NCBI GenBank assembly: GCA_014384545.1
Contig: JACNFQ010000065.1
Location: forward strand, 1-15,930
Source: a bacterium
GTDB taxonomy: Bacteria; UBP7; UBA6624
Length of the DNA: 15,930 bases
Direction of reading: 5' to 3'
Shown: one piece after another, positions 1 through 4,522 of the stretch
Layout: the number at the start of each line of letters is the position of its first letter
Numbering within the stretch: position 1 is the stretch's first letter
Made by a program: the position numbers and the translations under genes
The notes under the pieces: model-generated
The model's input: only the letters and a program-made list of their open reading frames with translations
Databases searched by the model: none
Told to the model about the DNA's origin: nothing

Positions 1-1692
1 GAAGGGAAGAAGGGGCGGGGATCGTTGCTCTTTTTGGCTCTCGTTGTCGCTTCTTTCGGCTTGGCAGGGCACCCACAAGCGCTCGTCATCTCACTCGTTG
101 TGCTCGCTTTCTTCGTTCTGGCATTTCCCTTGCCCAAAAGGGGAAGAGGGATTCCTCAAGCTTTCGGGGCGGTATTCTTGGGTGTGGGCATAGCGTTGCC
201 AGCGTTGTATGCTACGGCGAATCTGGCAGCCTATTCCCGCCGTTCAGCGACGACCTTTGGGTCGCAGGGAGGACTAGGACTGACCGACTTCTTCAAGGGT
301 TGGATTCCCCTAGTAGAGGGGGGGGGAGCCGCAGACATTGCCGCTTTTGATCCTGTAGCAAGTGCCACACTCTCTTTCTTATGGCCCCTCGCTCTCATCC
401 TCCTTTTCTTCCAGGGTGTCAAAGGAAGGTCAGAGAGGTTTTTCCTATGGGGTGGCGGGCTTTCCCTTGTATTGGCTACGGGTCCTGGGTATGGTCTCCT
501 CGTTTCACTCCTCCCTTTTTTAGCAGTCTTTCGGGATGTTCACAGGTTCTTATTGGGCACCCTCTTCTTTCTGGCTGTATGGTGGGCAAAGCGTCTTTCA
601 AGGGATGAGCGAATCGCTCCCAAGGACGCTCTTTGGAGCGGGTTGGTCGTTGTGGTCCTTCTTGGTTTTCTGTTCAGAGAATCGCTTCTTGCTCCTTGGG
701 TCATAGGGAGCTTGGCGTTGGTGGGTATGGGTATCGTAGCGATCGTTCGAGGGGGGCGTTGGAAGAGGGTTTTGTGGGTGTTGCTTATTGTGGAGGTGGG
801 TGCAGGGTTGCCCCATAGATGGCACAGTCGGTTCTTTCACTACAATCCACAAGGTGAGGTTGACTCTCTTTCGGGAGAGGAGTGCCCCCGTGGTGTTTGG
901 TTTGTAGATATCTACCGCGAATCGCTGAAACAAGAAGCGATGGATACGGGAATTCCATATGGTGCGTATTTGGGTAGTCCTAATGGACCCCTGTGGGATG
1001 ATCCTCTTTTTGATTGTCCCAGGCGCGTCCTAAGGTACCAGTTGAATTCTCCTCTCCAAACGCGTTGGGCAAAAGACATTCAGGATCTCTTTATTCCAGC
1101 AAATGGGCTGGGGCACCCCACACTTTCCGATTACCTAATGATTGACGAAGTTTGGTCGCCCGCACCTTTAGAGGGGTGGCAGGGGGGCGAGCAACGGAGA
1201 GTAGGGCAACGGGTCTATTGGCGATATAAACGAGATGCACCCTTTGAATTCCACGGAGAATTGCTCCATTTTGGGGGGACAGTGGATGTGAGGGAAGGTG
1301 TTTGGGTGGATGAGCAGGGAAGAGAACCCGCCACTTTGGCACATCTCTTTGTAGGGAATCTTGACAGGTATCCCGTGTTGGGGGAGGGCTGGTTTGAAGA
1401 GGGCTGGCATGGGGGGATGCCTAAGCAAGAGTGGTTTATGGGGAATTGGTGGGTGCCAGGATGGGAAGAGAATGGGTCCCCACCCATTAGGGTCTTCTAT
1501 GCATTCGTGTCCGAAGAGGGAGTCATTGCGTTCAAGAACAGTAGCCCCACAGAAGGGGAGTGGGTTTTCAATGCGTCGAAAGGGAAGTTGATCTATCGTT
1601 TACCCGGGTTTTCGGTTCTGGCGCCCCTATCCCTATTTCTCCTACTTGGTGGGGTCTGGTGGTGGAGACCATGGGGGTTCAAGGCGCGTTAG
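1..1692 (+). CDS. YfhO-like multi-pass membrane protein, C-terminal part (5' end outside window)
   Basis: The reading frame is open from base 1, so the true start lies upstream; about 563 residues are visible, ending at TAG 1690-1692. Counting from the codon at 25, roughly nine hydrophobic segments lie within residues 1-260. They are followed by a polar domain of about 260 residues (about 265-525) rich in Trp, Gly and Pro, then one last membrane helix at about 530-548 with a WWWRPWG end. The stretch at 150-190 (ATGPGYG, then LLPFLAVFRDVHRF) matches the 'LxxLPxxxxFRxxxRF' signature of YfhO/GT-C-like bacterial membrane proteins. Those proteins also end in a soluble extracytoplasmic domain plus a terminal helix after a 'PGF' turn. 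YfhO members are linked to glycosylation of envelope polymers, but no catalytic residue can be assigned in this fragment, so the role is open. A run of nine G lies at 318-326 inside the frame. Family assignment is moderate; the coding call is strong. Confidence 0.75.
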   Translation, partial: EGKKGRGSLLFLALVVASFGLAGHPQALVISLVVLAFFVLAFPLPKRGRGIPQAFGAVFLGVGIALPALYATANLAAYSRRSATTFGSQGGLGLTDFFKGWIPLVEGGGAADIAAFDPVASATLSFLWPLALILLFFQGVKGRSERFFLWGGGLSLVLATGPGYGLLVSLLPFLAVFRDVHRFLLGTLFFLAVWWAKRLSRDERIAPKDALWSGLVVVVLLGFLFRESLLAPWVIGSLALVGMGIVAIVRGGRWKRVLWVLLIVEVGAGLPHRWHSRFFHYNPQGEVDSLSGEECPRGVWFVDIYRESLKQEAMDTGIPYGAYLGSPNGPLWDDPLFDCPRRVLRYQLNSPLQTRWAKDIQDLFIPANGLGHPTLSDYLMIDEVWSPAPLEGWQGGEQRRVGQRVYWRYKRDAPFEFHGELLHFGGTVDVREGVWVDEQGREPATLAHLFVGNLDRYPVLGEGWFEEGWHGGMPKQEWFMGNWWVPGWEENGSPPIRVFYAFVSEEGVIAFKNSSPTEGEWVFNASKGKLIYRLPGFSVLAPLSLFLLLGGVWWWRPWGFKAR

Positions 1693-1712
1693 AATACGAC
1701 CGTTCTAGGAGG
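1690..1712 (+). promoter_or_regulatory. Possible -10 hexamer and strong ribosome binding site before the iron-sulfur carrier gene
   Basis: AGGAGG at 1707-1712 lies 7 bases before the ATG at 1720 and fixes that start. TAGAAT at 1690-1695, which includes the stop codon of the previous gene, fits a -10 box; the same hexamer occurs in the murQ/polX spacer. TAGAA 1690-1694 and TTCTA 1703-1707 form an inverted repeat with an 8-base spacer, touching the Shine-Dalgarno sequence. No convincing -35 is visible. The ribosome binding site is solid; the promoter is a guess. Confidence 0.4.
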
Positions 1713-1719
1713 ACAAACT

Positions 1720-2277
1720 ATGAGTACAAAGACCGAGCCCGCGATCAAGAAAGAGATGACGATTGGAGATATCCTTTCTACCTATCCCTATGCTGCTGAT
1801 GTCATGACACGACACGGCATCCATTGTGTCGGTTGTGGAGCAGCGACTTTTGAGACCCTTGAACAGGGGTTGGCTGTCCATGGGAAGACGACTGAAGAAC
1901 TAGAAGCGCTCGTGGATGAGTTGAACGCTTTGGTCCTGGAAATGGATGGTGCCCTGTTCGTGATTACAGAGCGTGCTGCACGCATCATTTTGGATGTCAT
2001 GAAAGAGGAAAGCCCAGAGGCAAGTTTCTTGCGTATCAAAATAGTCCCGGGTGGCTGTTCTGGATTCCAGTATGAGTTTCTTTTTGAAGAGCAAGCGTCT
2101 GAGGAGGACACCTTGATTGAAAAGGATGGTCTACAAGTTGCCTTGGGACCACAGACATTGCCTTTGATTACGGGGTCCAGACTCGATTATGTGATGGGTG
2201 TCCAAGGGTCGGGGCTAAAGATCCATAACCCGAACGCCTCAGATGCCTGCGGGTGTGGCAACTCGTTCGGAGGGTAG
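1720..2277 (+). CDS. Fusion of DUF1858 redox-disulfide domain with A-type iron-sulfur carrier (IscA/ErpA/HesB family)
   Basis: This 185-residue protein has two domains. Residues about 12-72 match the DUF1858 / 'hybrid cluster protein-associated redox disulfide' domain: MTIGDIL, YPYAADVMTRHGIHCVGCG, then ETLEQGLAVHG, with the CVGC disulfide at C36 and C39. Residues about 80-185 are an A-type carrier: ITERAA at 82, VPGGCSGFQYEF with C113, and a C-terminal CGCG with C177 and C179. These are the three cysteines that hold a cluster in IscA/ErpA/SufA. The C-terminal domain is family-length and complete. A-type carriers accept or deliver [2Fe-2S]/[4Fe-4S] clusters; the N-terminal disulfide could supply or sense redox state (inference). 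The ferredoxin gene follows after 9 bases, so its cluster may be a client. Start ATG has an AGGAGG ribosome binding site. The fusion is in one uninterrupted frame. Confidence 0.9.
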   Translation: MSTKTEPAIKKEMTIGDILSTYPYAADVMTRHGIHCVGCGAATFETLEQGLAVHGKTTEELEALVDELNALVLEMDGALFVITERAARIILDVMKEESPEASFLRIKIVPGGCSGFQYEFLFEEQASEEDTLIEKDGLQVALGPQTLPLITGSRLDYVMGVQGSGLKIHNPNASDACGCGNSFGG

Positions 2278-2281
2278 GAGG
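2276..2281 (+). promoter_or_regulatory. Ribosome binding site of the ferredoxin gene
   Basis: AGGAGG lies 5 bases before ATG 2287 and overlaps the TAG stop (2275-2277) of the carrier gene. This fixes the ferredoxin start and makes translation of the two genes likely coupled. Confidence 0.8.
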
Positions 2282-2286
2282 ACTTT

Positions 2287-2538
2287 ATGACCTATGTGAT
2301 TTGTGACCCTTGTATCGGAGAAAAGGACCGAGCTTGTGTCGATGCATGTCCTGTGGATTGTATCCATCCTCGAGAGGAAGAGGACGCTGGCGAAGTCCAA
2401 CTTTTTATCGATCCGGATACTTGTATCGATTGTGGTGCCTGTGTACCAGTCTGTCCAGTTGAAGCGATATTCCCAGAGGAAGATGTCCCCACAAAGTGGA
2501 ATGCTTCAATTCATTTGAACGAAAACCACTTCAGTTAG
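2287..2538 (+). CDS. fdxA: Seven-iron ferredoxin ([3Fe-4S][4Fe-4S], FdxA/Thermus type)
   Basis: Small acidic electron carrier of 83 residues, cytoplasmic. The cysteine pattern is C9-x7-C17-x3-C21-P and C46-x2-C49-x2-C52-x3-C56-P. By analogy with Azotobacter FdI, C9, C17 and C56 should hold a [3Fe-4S] cluster and C21, C46, C49 and C52 a [4Fe-4S] cluster; C6 and C25 are extra. The ends MTYVICDPCIG and CIDCGACVPVCPVEAIFPEEDVP closely resemble, from memory, the Thermus seven-iron ferredoxin family. Length is normal. It sits directly downstream of the A-type iron-sulfur carrier with its own strong ribosome binding site, consistent with a cluster-maker/cluster-user pair. The redox partner is unknown; no reductase or oxidoreductase is adjacent. 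Confidence 0.93.
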   Translation: MTYVICDPCIGEKDRACVDACPVDCIHPREEEDAGEVQLFIDPDTCIDCGACVPVCPVEAIFPEEDVPTKWNASIHLNENHFS

Positions 2539-2540
2539 TT

Positions 2541-2570
2541 TCTCTCGTTGGGAGTTGCCGACAAGAGAGA
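2541..2570 (+). other. Imperfect hairpin between ferredoxin and phosphoglycerate mutase genes
   Basis: TCTCTC (2541-2546) and GTTGG (2547-2551) can pair with CCGAC (2558-2562) and GAGAGA (2565-2570). This gives an 11-bp stem with one G-T wobble, a 6-base loop and a 2-base bulge. It starts 2 bases after the ferredoxin stop codon. No T-run follows, so it is not a classical intrinsic terminator; it could act in RNA processing or partial termination. Seen by eye, not folded computationally. Confidence 0.4.
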
Positions 2571-2592
2571 TCTGTGATTCGGATCAGGTAGT

Positions 2593-3777
2593 TTGAGCTC
2601 TTTTCCTTGGTCTACAGTTCCTTCCCGCTCGGGTGGGAGAATGCTCCTCTTTGTTATGGATGGGGTGGGAGATTTACCCAATGATGATGGCGAGACGCCC
2701 CTTTCGTTGGCAAAGACTCCCCATCTAGATTCCTTGGCTAGGGGAGGGTCGGTTGGACTTCACATTCCGGTAGCACCTGGCGTCGCACCAGGGTCGGGGA
2801 TTGCCCATCTAGCCCTCTTTGGGTACGATCCAATACTCCACCCCATTGGGAGAGGGATTTTTGAGGCATTGGGGCTAGGGATGGAGTTAGTTCCTGGTGA
2901 TTTGGCCGTTCGTGGAAACTTGGCAACATTCCAAGACGGGAAGGTCATTGATCGGCGAGCAGGACGCATCCACGATGGCGCTGCTTTAGGAGCGATGGAG
3001 CGGTTGAGTCAGATTTCGGGGGCGGAGGGTTGTGCCTCTAAGGTCGTTGCGGGAAAAGGGCATCGCTTTGCCCTAAGGCTAAGGGGGGAAGGGTTGGGAG
3101 GACCTGTGGACGGTAACGATTTAGGAAGGACAGGTGTTGTTCCTACCTTTCCGCCCGTTCCACCCTATGGAAGACGGAGTCGTCTGGTCCTATCGGGGTG
3201 GTGGGACAGAGCGATGGATGCACTCCGTAGAGAGAAGCGAGCGAATGGGGTCTTGTTGCGGGGTGGAGATGTTCTTAGTAGGGTAGAGACTATGTGGGAG
3301 CGTCATCAGATTACTGGGAGGGCGATCGCCGATTATCCCTGTTATCGGGGTGTGGCTCGGTTGGTGGGCATGGAGGCAGATCCCTTACCATCCCATCCAG
3401 ACAAGCGACTCTGCGCTGCCGTTGAGGCACCAGAAGACCTCATCTTTTTCCACCATAAGGCGACAGACCAAGCAGGAGAGGATGGAGATTTTGAGGGCAA
3501 GAGAGAAGCGATTGAAGTGGGAGATTCCCTCTTGGGTCTGTTGTTGGAGAAGGGGTCGTTTGATGCTGTCTTGGTTACGGGAGACCACGCCACCCCCTGC
3601 ATACTCAAGACCCATTCCTCAGACCCCGTTCCTTATGTGCTATGGGGAGGAGACCGAAAGAATGGTGCCTCAAGAATGACCGAAGCAGAAGGGGCTAGGG
3701 GGCAGTTTATGAGGGGGATGGATCTCTTTCCTCTCCTCTTGGCTCGTGCGGGTCGACTAGGTACTTGGTTGGCATAG
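2593..3777 (+). CDS. apgM: 2,3-bisphosphoglycerate-independent phosphoglycerate mutase, archaeal type (ApgM)
   Basis: Cytoplasmic enzyme interconverting 3-phosphoglycerate and 2-phosphoglycerate in glycolysis/gluconeogenesis; alkaline-phosphatase superfamily, two metal ions, phosphoserine intermediate. Visible motifs: LLFVMDGVGDLP with metal ligand D23; APGSGIAHLALFGYDP with the likely nucleophile S68; HPIGRGIFEALG; HHKATDQAGEDGD with D292; VTGDHATP with D331/H332; and H341 in THSSDPVP. At position 296 a Glu stands where the superfamily pattern D-x3-H has His. Length 394 fits the family (about 400). The start TTG at 2593 has only a weak ribosome binding site, but the roughly 16 residues it adds before MLLFVMDG match the short extension of bacterial ApgM; ATG 2641 is the alternative. 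The stop overlaps the next gene. Confidence 0.93.
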   Translation: MSSFPWSTVPSRSGGRMLLFVMDGVGDLPNDDGETPLSLAKTPHLDSLARGGSVGLHIPVAPGVAPGSGIAHLALFGYDPILHPIGRGIFEALGLGMELVPGDLAVRGNLATFQDGKVIDRRAGRIHDGAALGAMERLSQISGAEGCASKVVAGKGHRFALRLRGEGLGGPVDGNDLGRTGVVPTFPPVPPYGRRSRLVLSGWWDRAMDALRREKRANGVLLRGGDVLSRVETMWERHQITGRAIADYPCYRGVARLVGMEADPLPSHPDKRLCAAVEAPEDLIFFHHKATDQAGEDGDFEGKREAIEVGDSLLGLLLEKGSFDAVLVTGDHATPCILKTHSSDPVPYVLWGGDRKNGASRMTEAEGARGQFMRGMDLFPLLLARAGRLGTWLA

Positions 3778-4211
3778 TGTCAGGATGGGTTCTCCATGGG
3801 TGGGTCGCCTGGGGATGGCTTGGGATCGTCTTCACCCGGCATCTTTCTGTGATGCGGCTCAAAGAGGGGCAGATGAAGACCGCTCGTTTCATAGAGGGTG
3901 CTTTGCGTAGATGGGAGATTCTCTTCATGTCCGTCGTCGTTCTGCTCCCCCCGATTCTCCTTATGACAGGGGATCCTGTCGGGATGATGGCACTCCTTGA
4001 TGCCGACCATATTCGCTGGAAGTTGATGGGTGCTATTCTGGCACTTCTAACAGAAGGTGCCGGGCTCCGAAGCGCCCACAAGGCCGCAGGAGAGGTCTTA
4101 GGCAAGGGCACCCATTTGGAAAGAGCAAAGGTGATGGCTAGGGGGACAGATTCCGTCTTTTTTCTCCTAGCAGCATGGGTTTTTTGGCTTGCTTTGGCGA
4201 AGCCCTTGTAA
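3777..4211 (+). CDS. Four-helix integral membrane protein of unknown function
   Basis: About 144 residues with four likely membrane helices: about 2-22 (GWVLHGWVAWGWLGIVF), 48-64 (ILFMSVVVLLPPILLM), 82-97 (KLMGAILALLTEGAGL) and 125-140 (VFFLLAAWVFWLAL). A His at residue 7 in helix 1 and an IRWKL motif before helix 3 recall small four-helix haem- or copper-associated families (HemJ, CopD, DUF2269-like). The match is too weak to name one. The start is taken as GTG 3777, whose G is the last base of the apgM stop (TAGTG), giving translational coupling. An in-frame TTG at 3765 is the alternative; neither has a clear ribosome binding site. The position between apgM and the thioredoxin-fold gene suggests co-expression, not function. 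Coding potential is supported by the clear helix/loop pattern. Confidence 0.65.
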   Translation: MSGWVLHGWVAWGWLGIVFTRHLSVMRLKEGQMKTARFIEGALRRWEILFMSVVVLLPPILLMTGDPVGMMALLDADHIRWKLMGAILALLTEGAGLRSAHKAAGEVLGKGTHLERAKVMARGTDSVFFLLAAWVFWLALAKPL

Positions 4212-4243
4212 TGGACGAAACTCCTATGCCGTTTGAAGAGTAG
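4211..4243 (+). other. Ten-codon ORF coupled to the upstream stop; possible leader peptide
   Basis: The stop of the four-helix membrane protein forms TAATG, and the ATG at 4211 opens a ten-codon frame (MDETPMPFEE) ending at TAG 4241-4243, 7 bases before the GTG start at 4251. Stop/start overlaps of this kind start several real genes in this window. It could deliver ribosomes to the next gene, or mark a small frameshift at the 5' end of that gene. It may equally be chance. Confidence 0.25.
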
Positions 4244-4250
4244 AGGGGTT

Positions 4251-4517
4251 GTGAGTGTTGTTGAAGTTTTCGTTTATGGGGACGAGATTGACCCCCAACT
4301 CCCCCAAAAAGTTATCGATCTTGTGGGGGATTCCCACGAAGTGGTGGTGTGGGATATTACGCTTTCAGACTTGGGGGGGTTGAGACGATCCAGAGAGCTT
4401 TCTGTCTCATCATTTCCAGCGGTTTATGTAGATGAAAAAAAAGTAGCTGGCTGTTCGTCGGGGTTGTGGAGTCCTATCGCCCTAGAGCGGGCACTGAAAG
4501 AAAAAGAGACCGAATAA
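4251..4517 (+). CDS. Small thioredoxin/glutaredoxin-fold protein lacking the CxxC motif
   Basis: 88 residues from GTG 4251. The order VEVFVYG (strand 1), a helix, EVVVWDIT (strand 2), a helix with RRSRELSV, SFPAVYVDEKKVAG (cis-proline loop at P56 with strands 3-4) and a C-terminal helix is the minimal thioredoxin fold. Where glutaredoxins carry CPYC after strand 1, this protein has DEIDP. Its only cysteine is C68 after the last strand, so ordinary disulfide exchange is unlikely. AGAGGGG at 4242-4248 lies just before the GTG and favours it over an in-frame TTG at 4233, which would add six residues. An A8 run lies at 4435-4442 and a G7 run at 4373-4379. It is the last gene of the block and ends 5 bases before the convergent hydrolase gene. 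Fold call is moderate; function unknown. Confidence 0.65.
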   Translation: MSVVEVFVYGDEIDPQLPQKVIDLVGDSHEVVVWDITLSDLGGLRRSRELSVSSFPAVYVDEKKVAGCSSGLWSPIALERALKEKETE

Positions 4518-4522
4518 CTTGC

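Noticed and set aside
598-933. Long minus-strand ORF inside the YfhO-like gene, and similar long antisense ORFs in other genes such as 4474-4887 and 9101-9514
   Set aside because: They lie in the shadow of well-supported genes, have low-complexity Pro/Ser/Arg composition and match no family; they follow from codon bias on the sense strand.
3322-3329. GCGATCGC octamer, also at 8915-8922 and 10291-10298, resembling the cyanobacterial HIP1 repeat
   Set aside because: Three copies in about 16 kb are above random expectation, but far below HIP1 density in cyanobacteria; all lie in coding sequence and the gene content is not cyanobacterial.
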